A stretch of 64,000 bases of DNA from Methanosarcina sp. KYL-1 (GTDB lineage: Archaea > Halobacteriota > Methanosarcinia > Methanosarcinales > Methanosarcinaceae): assembly GCF_024372725.1 (NCBI RefSeq), contig NZ_VOUA01000006.1, forward strand, positions 92,686 through 156,685, in the 5' to 3' direction. A program made the position numbers and the translations under genes. Of the stretch, positions 1 through 7,632 are shown piece by piece. Position 1 is the first letter of the stretch, and the number at the start of each line of letters is the position of its first letter. The notes under the pieces are model-generated. The model had not been told where the DNA came from. It made no database searches and was given only the letters and a program-made list of their open reading frames with translations.

Positions 1-66
1 TACTCACTGCTTAGACAATTGAGCCTGAAAAATTAAGCAGATCATCTGCTAGAAAGTCCCCCCTAA

Positions 67-91
67 ATTGTGCAGCGGCTTGCTGCACAAT
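67..91. other. Perfect hairpin
   Basis: A 10-bp perfect stem (ATTGTGCAGC / GCTGCACAAT) closes a 5-nt loop. A smaller hairpin (GCAGAT-ATCTGC) lies at about 38-50. They sit just upstream of the AT-rich cassette and may be a terminator of a gene outside the window or the edge of an inserted segment. No coding sequence is visible in 1-192. Confidence 0.5.
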
Positions 92-162
92 CTACCTCAT
101 TCTGCCTGAAACCTGATAGAAACTACCTGTAAGAATGTTTTAACATAACAAAATGAAAAGAG

Positions 163-170
163 TTATAAAG
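163..170 (+). promoter_or_regulatory. TATA box of the QueC-like cassette
   Basis: TTATAAAG lies 23-30 bases before the ATG at 193. No Shine-Dalgarno sequence precedes that ATG. The spacing fits an archaeal TATA box that starts a leaderless or nearly leaderless transcript at the first codon, which supports ATG 193 and therefore the Met-Gly-Gly N-terminus of the first protein. Confidence 0.5.
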
Positions 171-192
171 TATACCGATAACTCTTAAAATA

Positions 193-639
193 ATGGGTGG
201 AAGAAAAAGTTATTCTGCTAATGCTTTATTGGGAAGTGGAAGAGCTACAAATCAGAGAGTAGAAAAACTTCAGTCCACACTAAAAGAAGAAGATAACGAA
301 AAAGCTGTGTTACAACTTCTTCAAGTCTTAGCTAGCTCAGATCCAGCCCTAAGTACTATTTTGTTAACAGCTAAAATTCTAACTTTAGCCTATAAGATCT
401 ACACTGAAGTTGAAAGCGAATATAAAGAAAGTGGTGATTATGCCACTGCAGTACCCAATGCAATTTTGAAAGTTGCGGGAGATTCAATAGGAAATAAAAA
501 ACAGATAATCATTGAAAACGGAGTGAAAATTTGTTGGAATAAAGTAAAAGAAGAAAATGATATAGATGTAAAAAATTCGGAGGTTGATGAAGTTGTGACT
601 TCAGTAGCCACCGAGACAATTTTGGAGATTCTTCAATGA
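193..639 (+). CDS. Small protein with Met-Gly-Gly N-terminus, first gene of QueC-like cassette
   Basis: I do not recognise a named family. The 148-residue protein begins MGGRKSYS, followed by a Gly/Ser/Asn-rich stretch, a charged helix, a hydrophobic helix around residues 52-70 (rich in Leu, Ile, Thr, Ala) and a second helical half. Its stop overlaps the next start as ATGA, so the genes are translationally coupled. QueC-like enzymes of defence systems act on a partner protein (Cap9 in type IV CBASS modifies its cyclase at the N-terminus; QatB accompanies QatC). The small, open, glycine-second N-terminus encoded directly upstream makes this protein a candidate substrate; that is inference. The start rests on the TATA spacing because no ribosome binding site is seen. 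The gene is much more AT-rich than the metabolic genes that follow, suggesting transfer. Confidence 0.7.
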   Translation: MGGRKSYSANALLGSGRATNQRVEKLQSTLKEEDNEKAVLQLLQVLASSDPALSTILLTAKILTLAYKIYTEVESEYKESGDYATAVPNAILKVAGDSIGNKKQIIIENGVKICWNKVKEENDIDVKNSEVDEVVTSVATETILEILQ

Positions 640-923
640 CCACATTAAGTTTTGAAGATTTTATGATAAAAGCATATTCTAACAGCATTTATAAGATACT
701 AAAAGCGACAATTGAATCTAAGGAAGTAAAAGGAGCTTATCTTGAAAAAGAATCTCAAGATAGAGATGATATAGATTCTTTACTTAAAGTTGAATCAAAT
801 GAAGTTGCTAAGGATTTTGTTGAAGTTTTAAAATCCAAAGGATTTCCGCAAAAAGAGATTTCTGAGGGCGAACAGAAAAAATTACTTAAGGAAATAATCG
901 ATGAACATGTCAACAAGAAGTGA
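636..923 (+). CDS. Small charged hypothetical protein, second gene of QueC-like cassette
   Basis: A 95-residue, mostly helical and highly charged protein (MTTLSFEDF...) with no Cys and no membrane segment. I recognise no family. It starts in the ATGA overlap with the upstream gene and ends 23 bases inside the next gene (or 17 if that gene uses its second ATG), so all three are surely one transcript. Because the overlap continues into the enzyme gene, it is probably a subunit or adaptor of the same system; its role is unknown. Confidence 0.7.
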   Translation: MTTLSFEDFMIKAYSNSIYKILKATIESKEVKGAYLEKESQDRDDIDSLLKVESNEVAKDFVEVLKSKGFPQKEISEGEQKKLLKEIIDEHVNKK

Positions 924-2232
924 AAATCTCGCCTATTTTGAATTCTATACAGCAGATGGTAAAGTAACTTCCATTAAAACCCATCAGTTTAATGAAACTT
1001 TTCTCTATGAACTTGATCCTTCTTGTAGAACCAGTAAATTTGACCTTTATAACATTGCAATTGCCTTTTTTGAACTTGAAAGACAACTGATCTTGAAGAA
1101 GAAAGTAGTAAAAATTGTCATACCAATCACCAGTAGTACATTTAATAGAATAGACCAGAAAAATGTGTTAAAAATATTAAAAAGTATTTCGTTATTTATA
1201 TTTAACAAAAATATAATTTTTGAACTTAATCCTTGCTTGAATGTGAATTACCAATCAAATATGATTGAAACTGACCAAAAGTATGATTCTATCTGCCTTT
1301 TTTCAGGAGGAGCCGATAGTTTTGTAGGAGTTTTGAACGCAAAGAAAAGAAAGGATAAGGTCCTTTCGTTGTTTATATGGCATAAGAGCTCAAAGAAGCT
1401 TTGCTCTTATATAAAAACGCTAAAGACTGAATTACTAGATCAAGAGAAGATATCTTTCGAAAAAGTAAATGTTCCAGATCAGATAAAATATGGATATTCA
1501 CAATCAAGAGGTTTATTGTATCTAATATGTGGTGGAATATATGCCAGCATGTATAAATCAAATAATCTTATTTTGAGTGAATGCGGAGTTACTATTTATC
1601 AACCACGTTTCGGCGAGCTTGATAAAACTACATATACATCTCACCCAGAAATACAAGCATATAGCAGGGAATTGATTAAAGAATTTCTTGGTTTAGAAAT
1701 CAATATTGAAACTCCTTTTGAAAACAACACAAAATCCGAAATGTTTGCGATGGCAAGTCGAAAAGAACTCTTAAAAAACACACATTCTTGCATAACCTCG
1801 ATGTATGGTAAAAACATCGGAACTTGCTATGGTTGTATGATTCGGAGAATAGGCTTTATAGTTGCCGATATTGAAGATTGTGATTATTTACATGATATTT
1901 TTACACTTGAAGATGATTCGTTTTTAGAGTATGCTAGGACTTATGGGGAAAGAAGAGTTAACGATTTTCTGGAACTCATGAAGTTCTCATTTGATGTTTT
2001 GGTCAACTACCAAAAAATGGATTACAGAAAAAAAGAAAAAATAGAAACTTATGGAAAATACGATCTTTTCAGGCGCTTTTCTCTAGACACTTTTGCTGCA
2101 ATTTATATCCTTTATGAGGAAAAAAATGTCACTCTAAACCCAAGAATTAAAAATGCCTATCTGGATGCTATCAAGTATATAAGTAAAAAAGAAATTGAAG
2201 ACAGAATAAGTTATGTAAGAAATCTGAAGTGA
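901..2232 (+). CDS. QueC-like PP-loop ATPase (QatC/Cap9-like), candidate defence enzyme
   Basis: Contains the PP-loop motif SGGADS at residues 135-140 and a downstream cysteine cluster (C297, C309, C312 followed by MIRR) matching the zinc-site region of QueC, the enzyme that makes preQ0 from carboxydeazaguanine and ammonia. It is 443 residues, about twice housekeeping QueC, with about 120 extra residues at each end, as in defence-linked QueC proteins such as QatC. In the usual C...CGxCxxCxxRR pattern the second ligand is replaced by Ile306, so zinc binding may be altered. An alternative start is ATG 907. It overlaps the previous gene and closes the cassette; no queD, queE or tgt gene is near, which argues against a tRNA-modification role. 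A protein deazaguanylation or nucleotide-linked defence role is inferred from family and context. Confidence 0.75.
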   Translation: MNMSTRSENLAYFEFYTADGKVTSIKTHQFNETFLYELDPSCRTSKFDLYNIAIAFFELERQLILKKKVVKIVIPITSSTFNRIDQKNVLKILKSISLFIFNKNIIFELNPCLNVNYQSNMIETDQKYDSICLFSGGADSFVGVLNAKKRKDKVLSLFIWHKSSKKLCSYIKTLKTELLDQEKISFEKVNVPDQIKYGYSQSRGLLYLICGGIYASMYKSNNLILSECGVTIYQPRFGELDKTTYTSHPEIQAYSRELIKEFLGLEINIETPFENNTKSEMFAMASRKELLKNTHSCITSMYGKNIGTCYGCMIRRIGFIVADIEDCDYLHDIFTLEDDSFLEYARTYGERRVNDFLELMKFSFDVLVNYQKMDYRKKEKIETYGKYDLFRRFSLDTFAAIYILYEEKNVTLNPRIKNAYLDAIKYISKKEIEDRISYVRNLK

Positions 2233-2701
2233 AGAATTTAATTCACCTTTGATCTCATATTCGTTGTACTGTTCTACTGTAAGTTTAGGGATGAAGATGT
2301 GAAACTGAGATAATTGAGAACCTGAAGCTGGTCCTGCGGGGGTAAAGGCTTAGGGAGATCCTACTTTTGAAGAAATAGAAGTAAAAGGCTAAGTATGTGT
2401 GGGGTTGAGATACCTCTTTAGCTATCCGTCAGCTGAGAAAAAATCTTATTGTTGTTTTGGAAATTACGTTTTTCCAAATCTCTTTTTCTACATTTTTTTG
2501 GAGAGGCGCCGCCAGGCAAGCTGGCGGGGGCATTTATCTCGATCGGATTCAAAAACGTTCTCGTGGTAAGGAAATCTCCCTCAATTAAGCCGGGGGCATA
2601 AACATTTTACAAAAGAGAAAAATACAACGCGAATGAAACGATTGGGTTTTTTACATTTTGGAAAAGTTCGGAAATTTACCCGGCCCCAAACTTTTGTCCC
2701 C
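2233..2701. other. Gene-free stretch with repeat copy at 2505-2575
   Basis: No supported coding sequence. At 2509-2528 a hairpin (CCGCCAG / CTGGCGGG) begins a segment of roughly 70-80 bases. This segment recurs with many matches at 33961-34032, including the same hairpin, GATTCAAAAA and a GG(T)A(C)TAAGG end. It looks like the end of an old repeated element lying just after the putative transferred cassette. Confidence 0.55.
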
Positions 2702-3184
2702 TCATTCTTTTGCTTTCTCGTTTTTTTGCTTTCCTGTCTTTTTACTGCCTTTTTCCTTTTCTTCTTTTTTTTCTGCTTCCTTTTCTGTTTTTACTTCCTT
2801 TTCTGTTTTTACTTCCTTTTCTGCTTCTGCTTCCTTTTCTACTTCTTTTTCTTCTGCTTTCTTCTCCGGGCCACAGCTGCTGGCACAGCTGCTTTCAATC
2901 CCTCTTGCACTCGTGCAGATTTCACAGGCCCTTGCCACAAAGTCGTCCACTTTATTGTCGATCAGGTCCTGGGCAAGTTTTTCGATCAATTCCTTCGTCT
3001 CGCCCTGGAATTCGATCCTGTACCCTCTTTTTCCCGAAATATACTGGGAAACTGCCGACGGTGCAATCCCGAGCAACTTTGCAGAAGTTGCCTGCGACTG
3101 GCCTCTATTTACAAGTTCGATTGCAAGACTGGCCCTTATTGCGGGGACCAGATCCCACACAATCTTTTGACACGGAGTTTCCAT
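2702..3184 (-). CDS. XRE-type HTH regulator with C-terminal Cys cluster (candidate Fe-S/sulfur sensor)
   Basis: An N-terminal helix-turn-helix (GQSQATSAKLLGIAPSAVSQ) of the archaeal COG2522-like type is followed by the cysteine pattern CxxC-x9-CxxxC (ACEICT...ESSCASSC) and a roughly 55-residue Lys/Glu tail of low complexity. The start METPCQ at 3184 is preferred over the GTG at 3196 because GTGAT just upstream is a good ribosome binding site. The gene is divergent from iscS, and a copy of the palindrome TTACAATTGTGA lies 24 bases upstream of its start, so autoregulation is likely. By context it is the best candidate to bind the TCACAATTGTGA sites before iscS and the tRNA-Cys genes, sensing Fe-S or cysteine status through its Cys cluster; this is inference. 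Confidence 0.8.
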   Translation of the reverse strand: METPCQKIVWDLVPAIRASLAIELVNRGQSQATSAKLLGIAPSAVSQYISGKRGYRIEFQGETKELIEKLAQDLIDNKVDDFVARACEICTSARGIESSCASSCGPEKKAEEKEVEKEAEAEKEVKTEKEVKTEKEAEKKEEKEKGSKKTGKQKNEKAKE

Positions 3185-3207
3185 GATTATCATCACTTTT
3201 TGAGGTA

Positions 3208-3219
3208 TTACAATTGTGA
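3208..3219. promoter_or_regulatory. Operator copy upstream of the HTH gene
   Basis: TTACAATTGTGA matches the TCACAATTGTGA palindrome with one change. It lies 24 bases before the HTH start codon on the divergent side and would allow autoregulation. Confidence 0.55.
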
Positions 3220-3419
3220 CTTACTTATATCGTTTGTGCATATATATTTTTTTATAAGATTTAAAAATAATAATAAGTTCAGGCCCGGAACATCGGGGCC
3301 CGATCCAGCCACAGGTTGTGGCATATCTGATTGGGATGATATGGGGATCTGTTAAGAAGATATTCATATAAAATTTTTTTATGCATCTCTGGCTGCTCGA
3401 GAGAAGTTGCGGGATTAAA

Positions 3420-3460
3420 TTTATATAGTCACAATTGTTATGTTTATTCACAATTGTGAA
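3420..3460. promoter_or_regulatory. iscS promoter with two palindromic operators
   Basis: A TATA box TTTATATA (3420-3427) is followed at once by TCACAATTGTTA (3429-3440) and by the perfect 14-bp palindrome TTCACAATTGTGAA (3447-3460). Their centres are 19 bp apart. Sites placed over the expected transcription start imply repression. The same arrangement recurs at 7326-7402. Confidence 0.75.
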
Positions 3461-3469
3461 GGTGACGCA

Positions 3470-4654
3470 GTGACAATTGAAAACAAGCTCATTTACATGG
3501 ACAACTCTGCTACGACCCCTGTAAGAAAAGAAGTTGTTGAAGAAATGCTCCCCTACATGACAGAGAATTTCGGAAACCCTTCTTCTATCTATGAGATCGG
3601 AAAAATCTCCGGACGCGCTGTCGAAAAAGCAAGAAAGCAGGTTGCAGATGCCATAGGTGCCGAAGAGAATGAGGTCTTTTTTACATCAGGAGGCACCGAA
3701 TCCGATAACTGGGCATTGAAAGGGATAGCCTTTGCAAACAGGGACAGAGGAAAGCACATAATCACCTCCTCCATCGAGCACCACGCCGTCCTGCACGCCT
3801 CTGCCTGGCTGGAGGGGCAGGGGTTTGAGATTACCTACCTCCCGGTCGATAAATACGGCATGATTTCAATTGAGGAACTGAAGAATGCAATCAGAGACGA
3901 CACCATCCTCATCTCCGTAATGCTTGCAAACAATGAGATCGGGACCATTCAGCCCGTTGAAGAGATCGGAAAAATCGCACGGGAGAAAAGGATCTATTTC
4001 CACACCGATGCTGTCCAGGCAATCGGGCACGTTCCCATAGACGTCAAAAAAATGAAGCTTGACCTCCTGTCCCTTTCAGGCCACAAGTTTGAAGGGCCAA
4101 AGGGCTGCGGGGCGCTCTACATCAGGAAAGGGACAAAAATCGAAACCCTCCTTCACGGCGGGGCCCAGGAAAGAAAGCACAGGGCCGGGACCGAGAACGT
4201 CCCCGGGATCGTGGGGCTCGGGAAAGCCATCGAGCTTGCAGCAGGTGAACTTGAGGAGACGAATAAACACCTCCTGCAACTGAGATCCCGCCTGGTTGAA
4301 GGCCTCCTGAAGGTCCCAAAAACCCACCTTAACGGGCACCCCACCCGGAGGCTTGCAAACAACGTGAATGTCACGTTCGAATACATAGAGGGGGAATCCC
4401 TCCTGCTCCTGTTGAATGCAACCGGGATTTTTGCATCCACGGGAAGTGCGTGTAACTCGTCTTCGCTCGAACCCTCACATGTGCTTACAGCCTGCGGAGT
4501 CCCGCATGAGATCGTGCACGGTTCCCTGAGGCTGAGTCTCGGGAGGCTGAATACGGAAAAAGATGTTGACCGGGTGCTTGAAGCCCTGCCTGAAATAGTG
4601 CAGCGGCTCAGGAATATGTCGCCGCTGACCCCTCAGGAATACAGGACCCTGTGA
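3470..4654 (+). CDS. iscS: Cysteine desulfurase IscS/NifS
   Basis: PLP enzyme that takes sulfur from cysteine as a persulfide for Fe-S cluster assembly. The fold-type I sequence runs MDNSATTPV near the N-terminus, the PLP lysine in SGHKFEGPKG (K206) and the persulfide cysteine in STGSACNSS (C328). The 394-residue length is normal for the family. I take GTG 3470 as start because GGTGA (3461-3465) precedes it; the ATG at 3440 would put the operator palindrome inside the coding region. iscU follows after a 94-base gap, then nadA and a radical SAM gene, both Fe-S enzymes. Two operators lie in its leader. In an organism that makes cysteine on tRNA, the desulfurase links the Cys pool to Fe-S supply. 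Confidence 0.95.
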   Translation: MTIENKLIYMDNSATTPVRKEVVEEMLPYMTENFGNPSSIYEIGKISGRAVEKARKQVADAIGAEENEVFFTSGGTESDNWALKGIAFANRDRGKHIITSSIEHHAVLHASAWLEGQGFEITYLPVDKYGMISIEELKNAIRDDTILISVMLANNEIGTIQPVEEIGKIAREKRIYFHTDAVQAIGHVPIDVKKMKLDLLSLSGHKFEGPKGCGALYIRKGTKIETLLHGGAQERKHRAGTENVPGIVGLGKAIELAAGELEETNKHLLQLRSRLVEGLLKVPKTHLNGHPTRRLANNVNVTFEYIEGESLLLLLNATGIFASTGSACNSSSLEPSHVLTACGVPHEIVHGSLRLSLGRLNTEKDVDRVLEALPEIVQRLRNMSPLTPQEYRTL

Positions 4655-4748
4655 TGAATAAGAGGGAAGCCTGAAGGTGAAGACTGAATACAAGATGAAG
4701 GCTTTGAAACAACCTGAATATTGAAAAGCAGCACTGGAGGAAAAATCG

Positions 4749-5159
4749 ATGGACTACAGCAAAAAGGTGATGGACCATTTCATGAACCCCCGAAACATGG
4801 GGACCCTTGAAAACTGTGATGGGATAGGAGAGGTCGGAAACGCAAAGTGCGGGGATATTATGAAGATATACCTCAGGGTCGAAGAAAATAATCTCAGGGT
4901 CGAAGATGGCAGGATCGTGGACGTGAAGTTCCAGACCTTCGGGTGCGGGGCTGCAGTTGCATCGAGCAGCATGGCAACCGAGCTTATCAAAGGAAAAACC
5001 CTGAAAGAAGCCTGGGACCTTTCAAACAAAGCCGTTGCAGAAGCCCTGGACGGGCTCCCCCCAATAAAAATGCACTGTTCAATGCTCGCAGAAGAAGCCA
5101 TCCATGAGGCAATTAACGACTATCTCCTGAAAAAGGGGCTTGAGCCCTGGGAAGACTGA
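4749..5159 (+). CDS. iscU: Fe-S scaffold protein IscU
   Basis: Scaffold on which IscS-derived sulfur and iron form clusters. The three conserved cysteines are C34 (NAKCGD, with D36), C66 (FGCGAAVAS) and C110 (KMHCSML, with H109), the standard IscU ligand set. The length of 136 residues is normal. It lies downstream of iscS and 17 bases before nadA, so it is surely cotranscribed with nadA. The final segment (GLEPWED) is intact. No hscAB or iscA is visible in the window, as is usual for archaea. Confidence 0.95.
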   Translation: MDYSKKVMDHFMNPRNMGTLENCDGIGEVGNAKCGDIMKIYLRVEENNLRVEDGRIVDVKFQTFGCGAAVASSSMATELIKGKTLKEAWDLSNKAVAEALDGLPPIKMHCSMLAEEAIHEAINDYLLKKGLEPWED

Positions 5160-5176
5160 TCCCTTAACAGGAAAAC

Positions 5177-6121
5177 ATGGACAGGAATGAGAGAATTATG
5201 GAAATTATGGAAAACGGGTTAATTGCAGAAGAAATAAAAAGACTCAAAAAAGAAAGGAACGCAATAATCCTTTCACATTTTTACACCCGCAGGGAAGTCC
5301 AGGAAGTTGCGGATTTTGTTGGGGACTCCCTTTCCCTCTGCAGGGCGGCAGTGGACTCAAAAGCTGAGGTCATAGTTTTTGCAGGCGTCCATTTCATGGC
5401 AGAATCAGCTTCAATCCTTTGCCCTGAAAAACGCGTCCTTTTGCCCGTCCCGGACGCGGGATGCCCGATGGCAGACATGGTCACCGCAAAAGCCCTCCGG
5501 GAAGAAAAAGAAAAACACCCCGATGCCGCAGTCGTCTGCTATGTGAACAGTTCGGCTGCCGTAAAAGCGGAATCGGATATCTGCTGCACCTCTGCAAATG
5601 CGGTAAATGTGGTAAATTCAATCGAAAATAGGGAGATTATCTTTGTCCCGGACCAGAACCTGGGCGCGTTTGTGTCCCTTCACACAGATAAAAAAATACA
5701 CCTCTGGCCGGGGTTCTGCCACGTCCACCACAACATCGATGAAGAAGAGATAAAAAAGCTGCAGGATATGCACCCTGATGCGGAATTTCTTGCACACCCC
5801 GAATGCAGGCCCGAAGTCCTGCGCCTTGCAGACCACATCCTCAGCACCACCGGGATAATGAAAGAGGTGGAAAGGTCAGGTGCCGGAGAATTCATAATCG
5901 GGACTGAAAAAGAGCTTTATGCGAAACTGAAACGGAAATACCCGGATAAAAAATTCTATCCCGCCTCCGGGAAGGCTGTTTGCTATAATATGAAAAAAAT
6001 CACCCTGGAATCAATCCTTAACAGCCTCCGGAATATGGAATATGAAGTCCGTGTTTCCGGGCAAGTAAGGGAAAAAGCGAAGAAAGCGCTTGACAGGATG
6101 CTTGAAATCAGCGGGAATTGA
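5177..6121 (+). CDS. nadA: Quinolinate synthase NadA
   Basis: Condenses iminoaspartate with dihydroxyacetone phosphate to quinolinate in NAD synthesis, using a 4Fe-4S cluster. The three cluster cysteines of the family are visible: C82 (SILCPEK), C181 (GFCHVHHN) and C269 (AVCYNMKK). Other family blocks are ILSHFYTR and GDSLSLC near the N-terminus. The length of 314 residues is typical. It follows iscU by 17 bases, placing an oxygen-sensitive Fe-S enzyme next to its cluster supply. nadB and nadC are not in the window. A 14-bp tandem repeat begins right at its stop. Confidence 0.95.
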   Translation: MDRNERIMEIMENGLIAEEIKRLKKERNAIILSHFYTRREVQEVADFVGDSLSLCRAAVDSKAEVIVFAGVHFMAESASILCPEKRVLLPVPDAGCPMADMVTAKALREEKEKHPDAAVVCYVNSSAAVKAESDICCTSANAVNVVNSIENREIIFVPDQNLGAFVSLHTDKKIHLWPGFCHVHHNIDEEEIKKLQDMHPDAEFLAHPECRPEVLRLADHILSTTGIMKEVERSGAGEFIIGTEKELYAKLKRKYPDKKFYPASGKAVCYNMKKITLESILNSLRNMEYEVRVSGQVREKAKKALDRMLEISGN

Positions 6122-6151
6122 ATCGAGGGAATTGAATCGAGGGAATTGAAA
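6113..6151 (+). repeat. 14-bp tandem repeat at nadA stop
   Basis: The unit GGGAATTGAATCGA is present about 2.7 times across the end of nadA and the gap to the next gene. Confidence 0.7.
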
Positions 6152-6171
6152 CTTAAGAATGAGGAAAAACC

Positions 6172-7182
6172 ATGGACAATGAAAGTATGTCCCCGGAAAT
6201 GACGGCTGAATTAAAAGCGCTCTTACTTGCAACAGGTTCGGTTAATATTGACCCCTCCCTGCTTCCGAAGGGCCGGGCTTCGACTGCGGGCCCCGGGGCG
6301 GGCATGAGATCGGTATTTTTTAATTCCGGGGGAAAAAGGGTAAAACTCTCCATGAACAGCAGCTCCCCTTTTTCCATAGTTGAGGCTGAAAGGGAAAGCG
6401 GGAGGGTACTTCTCAGAAAGGACGGAAAAACACTTGCTGTCGGCACAATAGAACCGGCTCCTGCCCACTGCCCGAAGCAGGCTTTTGTCACCCTGTCCGA
6501 AAAATGCATTTTCGACTGCAAATACTGCCCGGTTCCCAAAATGCAGGGGCAGGTCAAAACGGATGCTGAGGTTTTGCAGGTAATTGATGAAGTGTACGAA
6601 AGAGGCGAACTGCAGGCAATCTCTATAACCTCAGGCATTGAAGAGTCCATGGAAGGCGAAGTCCTGCGCGTCCTCAGACTCCTGCCCTCCCTCAAAAAGT
6701 ACGATGTTCCTGTGGGGGTCTCGGTCTATCCCACTGAAAAGTGCTCGGAACGCTTAAAAGCAGCCGGGGTTTCGGAAGTCAAGTACAATGTGGAGAGCAT
6801 GGACCCCGAAATCTTCAAACTGGCCTGCGGAGAACTTTCACTGGACTATGTCCTGGATAAACTTGAAGAGGCTGTGGGGATTTTCGGGAAAAACCGGGTC
6901 TTCAGCAATTTTATCATAGGGCTAGGGGAGTCCGATGAATGTGTCGAAAAAGGAGTTGAAAAACTGGCATCAATGGGCGTGATCCCCGTCCTCCGCCCGG
7001 CAAACCCGCACCCCCTCCGGGCAGGAGATTTCACTTTCAACCGGCCTGACCAGCAGCGCCTCCTCAAACTCGCCAGCATGGAAAAGCATATCCTTTTAAA
7101 ATATGGGCTGCGCCCGGACCTTGCACGGACCATGTGCTTAAAATGCACAGGCTGCGACCTTGTTCCTTTTGTAGACATCTGA
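6172..7182 (+). CDS. Radical SAM protein, biotin-synthase-related
   Basis: A radical SAM enzyme with the cluster motif CxxxCxxC at C112, C116 and C119 (KCIFDCKYC). A second cysteine group C322-xx-C325-xx-C328 (MCLKCTGCDLVP) at the very C-terminus probably binds an auxiliary cluster. The first 100 residues form a separate domain without cysteines until the motif. The substrate is not evident; the family resembles archaeal biotin-synthase-like proteins (COG2516 type), but I cannot assign a reaction. It has a GAGGA ribosome binding site and sits 50 bases after nadA, as last gene of the iscS-iscU-nadA unit, which suits an enzyme needing two Fe-S clusters. Confidence 0.8.
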   Translation: MDNESMSPEMTAELKALLLATGSVNIDPSLLPKGRASTAGPGAGMRSVFFNSGGKRVKLSMNSSSPFSIVEAERESGRVLLRKDGKTLAVGTIEPAPAHCPKQAFVTLSEKCIFDCKYCPVPKMQGQVKTDAEVLQVIDEVYERGELQAISITSGIEESMEGEVLRVLRLLPSLKKYDVPVGVSVYPTEKCSERLKAAGVSEVKYNVESMDPEIFKLACGELSLDYVLDKLEEAVGIFGKNRVFSNFIIGLGESDECVEKGVEKLASMGVIPVLRPANPHPLRAGDFTFNRPDQQRLLKLASMEKHILLKYGLRPDLARTMCLKCTGCDLVPFVDI

Positions 7183-7238
7183 GCTTTTAACTAAATTTCA
7201 CATAATTTTTTGAGTCCCGAGTTTCGAACGTGTTTCCA

Positions 7239-7290
7239 CAGTCCCTGAGGATTGTTCAGTCCCTGAGGATTGTTCAGTCCCTGAAGATTG
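7239..7290 (+). repeat. 18-bp tandem repeat, three copies
   Basis: The unit CAGTCCCTGAGGATTGTT occurs at 7239 and 7257 exactly and at 7275 with one change and truncation. It lies between the radical SAM gene and the tRNA-Cys promoter. Confidence 0.75.
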
Positions 7291-7325
7291 CCGGGCCACC
7301 TGCACTGCTCCGGTGGACGGATAAT

Positions 7326-7402
7326 TATTTATATGAAAATCACAATTGTGATTTATGTCATCACAATTGTGAATTCGGCGCACGAGATCGTAACAATTGT
7401 GA
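7326..7402. promoter_or_regulatory. tRNA-Cys/SepCysS promoter with three operators
   Basis: A TATA box (ATTTATAT, about 7327-7334) is followed by the perfect 18-bp palindrome AAATCACAATTGTGATTT (7337-7354), then TCACAATTGTGA (7361-7372), then the weaker TAACAATTGTGA (7391-7402). Centres of the first two are 21 bp apart, two helical turns. The layout matches the iscS promoter, so one regulator probably controls both. Confidence 0.8.
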
Positions 7403-7426
7403 ACATCTTGAATATTATCAAAAGCT

Positions 7427-7498
7427 GTCAGAATGGCAGAGTGGCTATGCTTCCGGCTGCAACCCGGAATTATGTGAGTTCGATTCTCACTTCTGACT
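7427..7498 (+). tRNA. tRNA-Cys (GCA), first copy
   Basis: Acceptor stem GTCAGAA pairs with TTCTGAC, and U73 follows, the discriminator base typical of tRNA-Cys. The D stem is GCA/TGC, the anticodon stem TCCGG/CCGGA with loop CTGCAAC (anticodon GCA), and the T arm is TGAG-TTCGATT-CTCA. CCA is not encoded. It is charged with phosphoserine by SepRS in this pathway and converted by the SepCysS encoded just downstream. Three operator copies precede it. Confidence 0.93.
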
Positions 7499-7525
7499 TT
7501 AAAACGTAAACAATGCAACAAAAGT

Positions 7526-7596
7526 GTCAGAATGGCAGAGTGGCTATGCATCCGGCTGCAGACCGGAAGATGTGAGTTCGATTCTCACTTCTGACT
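7526..7596 (+). tRNA. tRNA-Cys (GCA), second copy
   Basis: Same acceptor stem (GTCAGAA/TTCTGAC), U73 and T arm as the first copy. The anticodon stem is TCCGG/CCGGA with loop CTGCAGA (anticodon GCA). The variable region and anticodon-loop position 37 differ from copy one, so the two are not identical. It begins 27 bases after the first copy and ends 36 bases before the SepCysS start codon, so a shared tRNA-mRNA transcript is likely. Confidence 0.93.
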
Positions 7597-7632
7597 CTAT
7601 TGAAACCGGAGAAAAAGAGGTAAAAATACAGA

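Noticed and set aside
901..2232. Housekeeping QueC for archaeosine synthesis
   Set aside because: Twice the normal length, one zinc Cys missing, AT-rich and overlapping two unrelated small genes; no queDE or tgtA nearby.
2633..3355. Phe-rich plus-strand frames
   Set aside because: They are the mirror of the Lys/Glu-rich tail of the HTH gene on the minus strand, which has a clear domain and start.
7198..7551. Frames across the tRNA-Cys region
   Set aside because: They overlap the operators and the tRNA genes and have no recognisable product.
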